A stretch of 6,832 bases of DNA, from assembly GCA_030608765.1 (NCBI GenBank), contig JAUWDN010000057.1, forward strand, positions 1-6,832, written 5' to 3'. The notes beneath the pieces were generated by a model. The model did not search any database, was not told where the DNA came from, and saw nothing but the letters and a program-made list of their open reading frames with translations. The stretch is from Promethearchaeota archaeon. Lineage in GTDB: Archaea; Asgardarchaeota; Lokiarchaeia; Sigynarchaeales; SOKP01. Within the stretch, counting starts at the first letter, position 1, and the number at the start of each line of letters is the position of its first letter. This document shows positions 1 to 5,347 of the stretch, piece after piece. The translations under genes were made by a program, and so were the position numbers.

Positions 1-2
1 CA

Positions 3-191
3 GAAGATCGAAAAATCTTTGATAGATTAATGAATTTTGCGCGAATTCATGCTGATGCTGGCAGTCTTGCAGCTCGTCCAATGCTTTCCGAGATTCTTTT
101 TATGTCGTTTGCACTTGAACAAGAAAAAAAGATTGAGTTATTGAAGAGTAATCTTCGCGAATTAGAGGAAATAATAAAGGGAAAAGAGTAG
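3..191 (+). CDS. C-terminal part of an unidentified helical protein upstream of polB2 (partial at left edge)
   Basis: The frame is open from the first complete codon at position 3 to a TAG at 189-191, giving the last 62 residues of a protein whose start lies outside the window. An internal ATG at 30 exists, but nothing suggests it is the real start. The visible part is mostly alpha-helical and charged. It contains ARIHADAGSLAARPM, then a hydrophobic SEILFMSFAL, and finally a heptad-like Lys/Glu/Leu helix ending in EEIIKGKE, which could pack as a coiled coil. I do not recognise the family. The stop lies two bases before the polB2 GTG, so the two genes are very likely one operon and may act together. 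In Sulfolobales the PolB2 gene is reported to sit in a small damage-inducible gene cluster; this fragment could be an equivalent partner, which is inference only. Confidence 0.72.
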   Translation, partial: EDRKIFDRLMNFARIHADAGSLAARPMLSEILFMSFALEQEKKIELLKSNLRELEEIIKGKE

Positions 192-193
192 AA

Positions 194-2602
194 GTGGACT
201 CACAAACGGCTTTCAAGGGATGGCTTCTAGATGTATCTACTTACAGCGAAGGAGTTATCCTTTGGGTAAAAACTGAGGAAGAGCGTAAAGTAATTAGAAT
301 ATTCCAAGAATTCTCTCCTGAATTTTTTGCTGTTCCTAAAGATGATGTTGGTAACGACTTTAAGAGAATGCAATATATTCTTGCTCAGAATCAAAATGTA
401 AAAAAGGTGCGAATCTGTGAAAAGTATGTGAAGTTGGAAGACCATGAAAAATCGAGAGTTCTTGGCGTCACAGTCGAAAAACCATCAATGTTTAAGAAAA
501 CTATTAAAGAGGTCAATGAGATTGGACTATTTACTTTATACAATACAGATCTTCCTATTACTCAAATGTACTTCTATGTTAACGACTTATTCCCCATGTC
601 CTTTTGCCAATTTAAAATCAAAGTCGAAAAGGATAAAGGAAAGAAGGTAAATATTTTACGCCTTATTTCTTTAGATCTGCTGGACGATAACGAAAAACTT
701 TTCTATGATTTGCCTCCATTAAGAGCCGTTTGGTTAGATGTGAAAATTCAGCACCAAGGGATAAAACCATATTACAACGATCCTATTTCTTACGCTGAAA
801 TCAGCATTGTCGAAAATGACGAAGATAATGTACCTCGCGCAGATGGATATAAAAAACGGAGAATACGAATCGACAAGACAAATGAAGCGGAAATAATAAG
901 ATCAATAAGCAAAGTAATTGACCGTCTTAACCCTGATATAATCCTTACGCAGAACGGAGACGAATTTCTCTTTCCATATTTGGTTGCTCGTGCCTCAGAG
1001 AATCGAATAACGAAAGATCTTTACTTATCTCGAGATAAAAAACCTTTAGCAAAGTGTATCTTTGAGCTTTCTGGGGGCTCGGACCATTATATGTCTTACG
1101 GCATAATTAGACGACGCTCAAGGACTCAGGTGTATTTAAGTGGCAGATTTCATTTAGACACAACAACATATGCTAGTCTCCATTTTACTGAAGGAAATAT
1201 CCCAGGGGTTATTGAAGTTGCCCGGATATCGCGAATTTCCCTCCAAAGATTAAGTCGCATAACCATTGGAGGTGCTCTCCAATCAATACAGTTTTATAAT
1301 GCCTACAAACTTGATCATTTGATCCCTCCCTTCAAAAAGAGCCCTGAAGGTTTCAACACTGGAATGGACTTAATTAAAAGCGATCGTGGAGGCCATATCT
1401 TCGAACCTATTATTGGAGTTTTTGACCAAGTAGTAGAACTAGATTTTTCCTCGATGTATCCTTCTTTAATGGCCAACTTTAACATCTCATCAGAGACTAT
1501 AAATTGTAAGTGCTGTAAAGACGATGGCACTGGTATAAAAGTTCCGGGATTGGATTTTCACATCTGCACAAAAAGGGAAGGTATTATATCAAAATCTATT
1601 AGCTTACCACTAAAAAAAAGATTGAAATACAAAGCATATGTGCGCAAAACTGGAAGCGTCCGCTATAACTTCACTGACATCGCTCTTAAATGGGTGCTTG
1701 TAGTAAGTTTTGGATATTTAGGTTTTAAAAATGCTCGATTTGGGAAGATTGAAGCGCATCAGACAGTTTGTGCTTTTGCTAGGGAATTTCTAATGCGATC
1801 TGCTGAGATTGCTGAAGAACATGGCTGCAAAATTATTCATGGAATTGTCGATTCGATTTGGTTAAAAGACAGAGAAAACCGGTCTCCTGAAGAGTTCGAA
1901 AAAGTAACGAAGGAGGTCGCTGAAGAAATCACCAAAAGCGTAGGTATTCCTATGAGTTGGGATGGACGCTATAATGTTATCGTTTTCCTTCCCTCTCGTG
2001 CAGAACCAGACATCCCGGCTCTAAGTCACTATTGGGGGATTAAAAGCGACGGAGAAGTAAAGGTGCGAGGAATTGAAGTTCGGCGCAGAGACGTACCGAA
2101 AATAGTTAAAGACGCTCAATATGCTTTTATCGATGTTTTTCAGGGTGCAAGTTCTGTCAAAGAATTTATGAGAAGAATCCCAAAAGCAAAGAAAATTTTC
2201 TATCGTTACATAGACAAGATAGAAGCTGGTAAAATTTCGCGCGAAGAACTTACAATTCGCCAAAGAATTTCAAAAAAACCTTCACAATACAAGGTAAATT
2301 CGTATCAAGCTGTTGCTGCAAGACAACTAGAACGATCAGGTGTCGTAGTAACACCTGGTAAAAATGTTCGATATATTATACTCAATGCTGATGCTGATCC
2401 TAAATTCCCCGAAAAAAAAGTCATTCTTACAGATATTTATGACGAGAAAAAGCATCAGTATGACAAAAAGAAATATGTCGAACTGCTTAAAAGAGCCTTT
2501 GAGAACATTTTTCCTTTCGAGTTTCCTGAGCTTGATGAACTAGTAAAATCGGATATCATGAGGAAATCTAATCAAAAGGATTTATCGTGCTATATCGAAT
2601 AA
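194..2602 (+). CDS. polB2: Family B DNA polymerase, archaeal PolB2 type, exonuclease-inactive
   Basis: This 802-residue protein is a complete family B polymerase. The GTG start is supported by the family-like N terminus (GWLLDV at 9-14), and the next in-frame Met is about 58 residues on. The exonuclease domain is disabled: Exo I reads L-D182-V-K184 where D-x-E is expected, Exo II reads NGDEFL259FPYL with Leu for the catalytic Asp, and no YxxxD Exo III is seen near 355-380. The palm has DRGG (397-400), motif A ELDFSSMYPS with D417, motif B ALK499W followed by VLVVSFGYLG instead of NSxYG, and motif C HGIVD553S in place of YGDTDS. VRGIEVRRRD (624-633) and a thumb follow. The C terminus, Q794-KDLSCYI, resembles a PCNA-binding box. 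These losses are typical of PolB2, long thought inactive; work on Sulfolobus Dpo2 links it to lesion bypass. The role here is probably damage tolerance rather than replication. The only upstream purine run (GGGAAAAGAG) is poorly placed as a ribosome site. Confidence 0.93.
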   Translation: MDSQTAFKGWLLDVSTYSEGVILWVKTEEERKVIRIFQEFSPEFFAVPKDDVGNDFKRMQYILAQNQNVKKVRICEKYVKLEDHEKSRVLGVTVEKPSMFKKTIKEVNEIGLFTLYNTDLPITQMYFYVNDLFPMSFCQFKIKVEKDKGKKVNILRLISLDLLDDNEKLFYDLPPLRAVWLDVKIQHQGIKPYYNDPISYAEISIVENDEDNVPRADGYKKRRIRIDKTNEAEIIRSISKVIDRLNPDIILTQNGDEFLFPYLVARASENRITKDLYLSRDKKPLAKCIFELSGGSDHYMSYGIIRRRSRTQVYLSGRFHLDTTTYASLHFTEGNIPGVIEVARISRISLQRLSRITIGGALQSIQFYNAYKLDHLIPPFKKSPEGFNTGMDLIKSDRGGHIFEPIIGVFDQVVELDFSSMYPSLMANFNISSETINCKCCKDDGTGIKVPGLDFHICTKREGIISKSISLPLKKRLKYKAYVRKTGSVRYNFTDIALKWVLVVSFGYLGFKNARFGKIEAHQTVCAFAREFLMRSAEIAEEHGCKIIHGIVDSIWLKDRENRSPEEFEKVTKEVAEEITKSVGIPMSWDGRYNVIVFLPSRAEPDIPALSHYWGIKSDGEVKVRGIEVRRRDVPKIVKDAQYAFIDVFQGASSVKEFMRRIPKAKKIFYRYIDKIEAGKISREELTIRQRISKKPSQYKVNSYQAVAARQLERSGVVVTPGKNVRYIILNADADPKFPEKKVILTDIYDEKKHQYDKKKYVELLKRAFENIFPFEFPELDELVKSDIMRKSNQKDLSCYIE

Positions 2603-2938
2603 ATGAAGCCGACGAAAAAAATTTATACCCAAACTCTAGCGACCTTACGTCGTAAGGAATGGCAATATCTCGCAACAAATTCCTCCGGGGATTTAATTGC
2701 TTATTCCATCAGGTCATACTTGATAGTGCGATCATAGGAAAAGGTATCGCAATCAATGTAATGCTACCAATTGAAATACCTAACCGTATTGAAAATGGTA
2801 AATCAAGCTTCTCTGGGAGCCTGGTATATCTTCGGATATGGATTGGACGAAAAGTTTTCGAACTTGTTGAACAATCTTAAATTACATTGCTACAATACCA
2901 TGCAAAAACCCATCAGAAAGCTTGTTGCAACTTCTTGA
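2603..2938 (+). pseudogene. Possible dead gene abutting polB2, one frame with two internal stops
   Basis: An ATG follows the polB2 stop with no gap (TAAATG). The frame reads 44 codons beginning MKPTKKIYTQTLATLRRKEW, stops at TAG 2735-2737, stops again at TAA 2759-2761, then stays open to TGA 2936-2938. The last part includes an ATG at 2795 and a protein-like stretch with GAWYIFGYGLDEKFSN. Base composition resembles polB2 rather than the AT-rich right half of the window. I do not recognise a family. Other frames across 2659-2880 are also open, on both strands, so part of this may be chance. A decayed third gene of the polB2 operon is the simplest reading, held weakly. Confidence 0.25.
2643..2657. 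repeat. Perfect 15-bp palindrome downstream of polB2
   Basis: CCTTACG-T-CGTAAGG: two perfect 7-base arms around one central base, 40 bases after the polB2 stop. The single-base centre suits binding by a dimeric protein at least as well as an RNA hairpin (which would need a loop of 3-5 bases), and no T-run follows it. A possible operator or processing site; its function is unknown. Confidence 0.5.
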
Positions 2939-2941
2939 ACC

Positions 2942-2953
2942 TTTTTCCTTTTT
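2942..2953 (+). terminator. T-rich tracts, possible terminator of the polB2 unit
   Basis: Two runs of five T separated by CC (TTTTTCCTTTTT) lie about 340 bases after the polB2 stop. Archaeal RNA polymerase commonly stops at oligo-T tracts without needing a hairpin. This is the first clear one after polB2, and the next gene is on the opposite strand, so an end of transcription is expected in this region. Confidence 0.35.
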
Positions 2954-2956
2954 ACA

Positions 2957-2974
2957 ACAAAACTTTTGTTTTGT
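2957..2974. repeat. Inverted repeat with 7-base arms and a TTTT centre
   Basis: ACAAAAC-TTTT-GTTTTGT: perfect 7-base arms with a 4-base loop, in the convergent space between polB2 and the zinc-ribbon gene. As RNA it forms a weak A/U-rich hairpin on either strand. It sits right after the T-rich tracts at 2942-2953 and may add to termination there, but no T-run follows the hairpin itself. Confidence 0.4.
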
Positions 2975-3060
2975 CCACTTCCATTTATCAATTTAGGAGA
3001 TGGATTATCAATTAATAATGGAATGTCTAAATTTATATTACCTGTACTAACTTACAATAT

Positions 3061-3297
3061 TTAATATATCATTACTAGAATTATAATAAGAATGATGAAC
3101 CCTATTATGGGAATACATTTAAGAATAGAAAGATAATCTGTATAATTATCCACTTGTTTTTGCTTTGTATCTGAAAGTTCCGCTCCGCAGTTAGGACAAT
3201 ACGAAGGAATCTCTGAGAAAATCGTATCAAAACTTTGTATAGCGGATTTGGCGGGGTGAACTTCCCGTCCGCATTTTTCACATCGTGGTTTTTTCAC
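3061..3297 (-). CDS. Small zinc-ribbon protein with a C-terminal membrane anchor
   Basis: This 78-residue protein has two CxxC knuckles, C6-E-K-C9-G and C34-P-N-C37-G, spaced as in zinc ribbons and almost certainly holding one structural zinc. A hydrophilic linker (about 39-57) leads to one hydrophobic helix at 58-77 ending at the C terminus (IPIIGFIILIIILVMIY). With no signal peptide, this suggests a tail-anchored protein with the zinc ribbon in the cytoplasm. Such zinc-ribbon plus membrane-helix proteins are common in archaea and mostly uncharacterised, so no specific role is claimed. The ATG at 3297 puts the first CxxC five residues in, which fits a natural N terminus. It lies 219 bases after the GyrI-like gene on the same strand, probably with its own promoter. 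Confidence 0.75.
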   Translation of the reverse strand: MKKPRCEKCGREVHPAKSAIQSFDTIFSEIPSYCPNCGAELSDTKQKQVDNYTDYLSILKCIPIIGFIILIIILVMIY

Positions 3298-3325
3298 ATT
3301 TGGTCACTGAATTATAGAAGTGATC

Positions 3326-3336
3326 CTGCTTAGCAG
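3326..3336. repeat. Short palindrome in the leader of the zinc-ribbon gene
   Basis: CTGCT-T-AGCAG, 5-base arms around one base, lies about 30 bases upstream of the zinc-ribbon ATG and between it and the TATA-like box. It could be a regulator site. It is short enough to occur by chance. Confidence 0.2.
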
Positions 3337-3376
3337 ATTGTAACTATTGAAGAAGGTCATTTAAAAAAGCTCATGA

Positions 3377-3386
3377 ATTTTATAAG
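3377..3386 (-). promoter_or_regulatory. TATA-like box upstream of the zinc-ribbon gene
   Basis: On the minus strand the sequence reads CTTATAAAAT, close to the archaeal TATA consensus, about 80 bases before the ATG at 3297. It would place the transcript start some 50 bases before the gene, leaving a short leader that contains the CTGCTTAGCAG palindrome. It is the best TATA match in the 219-base gap and suggests independent expression from the GyrI-like gene. Confidence 0.35.
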
Positions 3387-3506
3387 CGGGAGTTTACTTA
3401 TCTAATGCTAGCAAAATAAAATATAAAAATGTAAGCATAATGCAAAAAAACGAAGTTCAAATGTAGGTTTACTTAATACAATTCAATTTTTGCGTTTATT
3501 ATAGGT

Positions 3507-3516
3507 AAAAAAGAAA
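3507..3516 (-). terminator. T-rich tract after the GyrI-like gene
   Basis: Immediately after the stop of the GyrI-like gene the minus strand reads TTTCTTTTTT. No hairpin precedes it. An oligo-T tract of this kind is enough for many archaeal terminators, and it fits a TATA-like box for the next gene further downstream. Confidence 0.45.
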
Positions 3517-4140
3517 TTAATTAAATGGTTGTCTTATAACAGTTTTCATAGTTGCTGGGTTAGCTTTCCTTGGGTCACTAAGATAGATTTCATGATGTTT
3601 CTGATTATGGCCAACAAAAGCCCCACCTTTAGTTTGAATGAAATCGTGCACCTTTAAGACAGTAGGACCCTCTTCTGAATACGGTCCTACATGCATAATT
3701 TGAGCCACCTTTCCTTCTTTATACTTTTCTAATCGGAGTTTTGGGAGTAGTTTCGATAACTCCGGTTTTTTTTGTTGAGTTTGTTCTATTGCTTTTTTAA
3801 ACATTTCATTAGTGATCCAATCTGGTTGCATTATCATCATTGTCCATTTCCACTTATCTCTATTTCCTTCGATAAAGTCTTTCATATCATCTGCCCACCA
3901 TAAACCCTCGAGTGGAGGAACCACATAATCCTTACCTTTGGCTTTACTTAAGAATTTAATTTTAAATGCAACGGGGTATAAGACAGCAAGGGCGTCCAAA
4001 TATTCTTGAGCATCTCCTGGTGATCCTATTCCGTCAATCATAATAAATTGCAATTCAGGGACTTTTGTATCAACAACTTCCTTAGAACTGGGTTGGTATA
4101 GTTCTTTTAGGGTTTTTTTAAAATCTACTTTTGCTGGCAT
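3517..4140 (-). CDS. GyrI-like small-molecule-binding domain protein
   Basis: This 207-residue protein matches the stand-alone GyrI-like family of about 200 residues found in bacteria and archaea. The signature runs through its whole length: QFIMIDGIGSPGD (31-43), the PLEGLWWADDM core (76-86), WKWTMMIMQP (97-106), KYKEGKVAQIMHVGPYSEEG (139-158) and HHEIYLSDPRK (182-192) before a final IRQP. The fold is a pair of SHS2 modules forming a pocket; E78, W81, W82 and E184 probably line it. Some members hydrolyse cyclopropane-containing genotoxins, so a cytoplasmic detoxifying enzyme or ligand binder is plausible; the true substrate is unknown. It is not fused to a helix-turn-helix domain, so it is not by itself a transcription regulator. 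The ATG gives the expected N terminus (VDFKKTLKELY). A TATA-like TTTATTAAATT lies about 17-27 bases before the start, suggesting a nearly leaderless transcript. Confidence 0.9.
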   Translation of the reverse strand: MPAKVDFKKTLKELYQPSSKEVVDTKVPELQFIMIDGIGSPGDAQEYLDALAVLYPVAFKIKFLSKAKGKDYVVPPLEGLWWADDMKDFIEGNRDKWKWTMMIMQPDWITNEMFKKAIEQTQQKKPELSKLLPKLRLEKYKEGKVAQIMHVGPYSEEGPTVLKVHDFIQTKGGAFVGHNQKHHEIYLSDPRKANPATMKTVIRQPFN

Positions 4141-4156
4141 TCAAGTTCACATCTCT

Positions 4157-4167
4157 AATTTAATAAA
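4157..4167 (-). promoter_or_regulatory. TATA-like element of the GyrI-like gene
   Basis: The minus strand reads TTTATTAAATT at about -27 to -17 from the ATG at 4140, where a TATA box would sit for a leaderless or nearly leaderless archaeal transcript. A purine-rich GAGATG follows at about -15 to -10 and could serve as a weak ribosome site instead. The element overlaps the T9 run that ends the upstream gene, so it may be only a by-product of AT-rich sequence. Confidence 0.3.
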
Positions 4168-4173
4168 AAAAAA
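4165..4173 (-). terminator. T9 run just after the five-helix membrane protein
   Basis: One base after the stop codon the minus strand has nine consecutive T. This is a strong oligo-T candidate for archaeal termination, with no hairpin. It implies the GyrI-like gene 34 bases on is at least partly expressed from its own promoter. Confidence 0.45.
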
Positions 4174-4174
4174 G

Positions 4175-4720
4175 TTAGGGGATTACAATTATCCCAAAAA
4201 AATCGAGTGTTATAAAAATTAAACAAATTATTTCTATTAACGTCCAAAGATTACGCTTTAAACTTCTTAAACCTTTCCATACTTTTCCAGAATAGTTTAT
4301 ACAATTATAAATTATCATCATAACCCATGCCGTTAGAAGGAATGCTACCGGTAAGATCAATACATAAAGCTCTCTTCCCATAAAATCTAAGAGATATACA
4401 TAACCCAGGATAGAAAACGCGTTAATAACCAGAGTGAATCCGAATCCAAACGAATATTCCGCAAAAGTAATAAAATTATTAATTTTCTTTTTTGACATAT
4501 TTCCCACTTTGGCTTCATAATGGGCTCTAGAGTTAGATGAGACAGAATTCACGAAAAAAACGAACGAAAGCATTAATAAGAATGTTACACTGACGATACC
4601 TGTCGAAGGACGCGCCTGCCATATTAAAGCGAGGATTGTTAAGACAGCTGCAATCATAGTAGTGCTAAGAACAATCCAATCTCGAACATTTAAAATATTA
4701 GTTTTGTTATTTTGTTCCAT
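4175..4720 (-). CDS. Unidentified membrane protein with five predicted helices
   Basis: I do not recognise the family. Counting from a possible GTG at 4729 the protein has 184 residues; the ATG three codons later (4720) gives 181 and is preferred, because an AATATTAATA element lies at about -29 to -20 from it. Numbered from the GTG, hydrophobic helices are at about 17-37, 44-62, 94-116, 120-143 and 161-182. A positively charged stretch with KKK at 80-82 lies between helices 2 and 3, and a basic loop (K149-R159 region) precedes helix 5. No catalytic motif or cysteine pair is visible. It is 34 bases upstream of the GyrI-like gene on the same strand. A transport or sensing partner for the same compound is possible but unsupported. 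It diverges from the small ORF at 4836. Confidence 0.65.
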   Translation of the reverse strand: MEQNNKTNILNVRDWIVLSTTMIAAVLTILALIWQARPSTGIVSVTFLLMLSFVFFVNSVSSNSRAHYEAKVGNMSKKKINNFITFAEYSFGFGFTLVINAFSILGYVYLLDFMGRELYVLILPVAFLLTAWVMMIIYNCINYSGKVWKGLRSLKRNLWTLIEIICLIFITLDFFGIIVIP

Positions 4721-4835
4721 AATATTCACTTAAAACTTCTATTAATATTCAATTTTCTCTTTCATTTTATGAGTGATTTTTTAGTAAATTTGCAGTCTGT
4801 ATCCCTTTATTTTTGTCTAATGTTAAATTTTGATT

Positions 4836-5006
4836 ATGTCATCAAAAGTAGTTTCTTATTTCGATTGGTCGTTAGGCTTTAAAAGTAACTCTACTGAAAG
4901 CACTTTAAAAATCAAATCTATGAAAAAAAGGAATTTAAATTCAATAGGAATGACAGATGATGACTTCAAACAACATTTAAAGAATTGGAAGAACAGAAAC
5001 CTTTAA
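4836..5006 (+). CDS. Small protein of 56 residues, first member of a paralogous pair
   Basis: ATG at 4836 to TAA at 5004-5006 gives a basic 56-residue protein with no membrane helix or cysteine. I do not recognise it. That it is real rests on its relative 330 bases downstream (ATG at 5166): both start Met-Ser, then have YFDWxLxF followed by Lys/Arg (8-16 here), a Lys-rich middle, NSIG (35-38), and an LKxWKxxN ending (48-54, LKNWKNRN here). The matches fall in one reading frame over most of the length, while the DNA has clearly diverged, which is what selection on protein looks like. A CTTTATTTTT element at about -31 to -22 could be the TATA box of a leaderless transcript. The gene diverges from the five-helix membrane protein. 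Conserved Trp and aromatic residues suggest a small folded domain, perhaps a binding protein. Confidence 0.5.
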   Translation: MSSKVVSYFDWSLGFKSNSTESTLKIKSMKKRNLNSIGMTDDDFKQHLKNWKNRNL

Positions 5007-5045
5007 AAAATCTTTTAACTAAACTCCTTTTACAATCCTAAATTC

Positions 5046-5051
5046 TTTTTT
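5046..5051 (+). terminator. T6 run after the first small ORF
   Basis: A run of six T lies 40 bases after the stop of the 56-residue ORF and well before the next start at 5166. It is a modest oligo-T terminator candidate in AT-rich sequence. Confidence 0.25.
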
Positions 5052-5122
5052 AATATCATATTCAATTTCGTTCTTTAAGCACGAAAATGTCGTAAAAATC
5101 TAAAGGGGTTTGAATACATTTT

Positions 5123-5128
5123 TTTATA
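5123..5128 (+). promoter_or_regulatory. TATA-like element before the second small ORF
   Basis: TTTATA lies at about -43 to -38 from the ATG at 5166, at the end of a T-run. With usual archaeal spacing it would start a transcript roughly 15 bases before the gene. It is weak evidence in AT-rich DNA. Confidence 0.25.
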
Positions 5129-5165
5129 CCATTTACAAATAAGTAAAAGTTTAAAAACCTGAAAA

Positions 5166-5347
5166 ATGTCAAAATCAAATTTCTACTTCGATTGGGAATT
5201 GAGTTTTCGTAAAAATCACCATTCAGCTAAATATGTAAAGAAAAATCAACATCTAATCAATTCAATTGGTATTTGCCGACAAGCAAATACAAAAAACTTC
5301 TAAAAGAATGGAAAGAAAAAAATTACACATTGATCTCAACAAAATAA
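5166..5347 (+). pseudogene. Second small paralog, interrupted by a frame change at A AAA AAC
   Basis: From the ATG at 5166 the frame reads 45 codons to TAA at 5301-5303. The first 35 residues parallel the upstream ORF: MS, YFDWELSFR (7-15), Lys-rich middle, NSIG (32-35). After NSIG this frame loses the resemblance, but the -1 frame from 5297 reads LLKEWKEKNYTLISTK to TAA at 5345-5347, matching the LKNWKNRN ending of the paralog. The switch point is A AAA AAC (5291-5297), in the exact zero-frame register of a classic -1 slippery heptamer. Slippage there gives 60 residues; one extra A in the A6 run would do the same. Homopolymer loss or a base-calling error is the simplest explanation, so I call it a broken gene; programmed frameshifting is the alternative. 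Only a weak 4-base hairpin (TTCT/AGAA, 5298-5308) follows. The tail overlaps the 3' end of the convergent membrane-protein gene by 25 bases. Confidence 0.5.

Larger units (their letters stand above)
2890..3051 (-). other. Open minus-strand frame without a start codon, possible gene remnant
   Basis: Between TAA at 3052-3054 and TAG at 2890-2892, 53 minus-strand codons are open. The translation is not low-complexity: it includes NINLDIPLLIDNPSPKLING and later SFVVKRKKVQEVATSFLMGF. No ATG or GTG stands near its beginning. It is in the same frame as the zinc-ribbon gene just upstream (stop at 3061), with the codons Ile, Leu and a second stop between them. It could be a detached old C-terminal extension of that gene, an unrelated fragment, or a chance open frame in AT-rich DNA. 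No function can be given. Confidence 0.2.

Noticed and set aside
227..2263. Several 68-80 codon ORFs in other frames or antisense within polB2
   Set aside because: All lie inside the well-supported polymerase gene and have no recognisable content of their own.
2845..2870. AGTTCGAAAA on the minus strand, reminiscent of a tRNA T-loop
   Set aside because: The flanking bases do not pair into a 5-base T-stem, and no matching acceptor or anticodon arms are visible.
2659..2880. A 73-codon + strand ORF (beginning MAISRNKFLRGF)
   Set aside because: Other frames on both strands are open over the same bases, it has no ribosome site or TATA at the right distance, and its start lies inside another open frame and next to the palindrome. 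Not supported as a gene on its own.
2984..3022. Direct repeat TTATCAATT/TTATCAATT and partial CCATT inverted repeats
   Set aside because: Short and AT-rich, with no further copies and no mobile-element gene nearby; compatible with chance.
5297..5347. Programmed -1 frameshifting as an established mechanism
   Set aside because: The heptamer register is right, but the downstream hairpin is only four base pairs. A single-base homopolymer change explains the data equally well, so it is kept only as a hypothesis.
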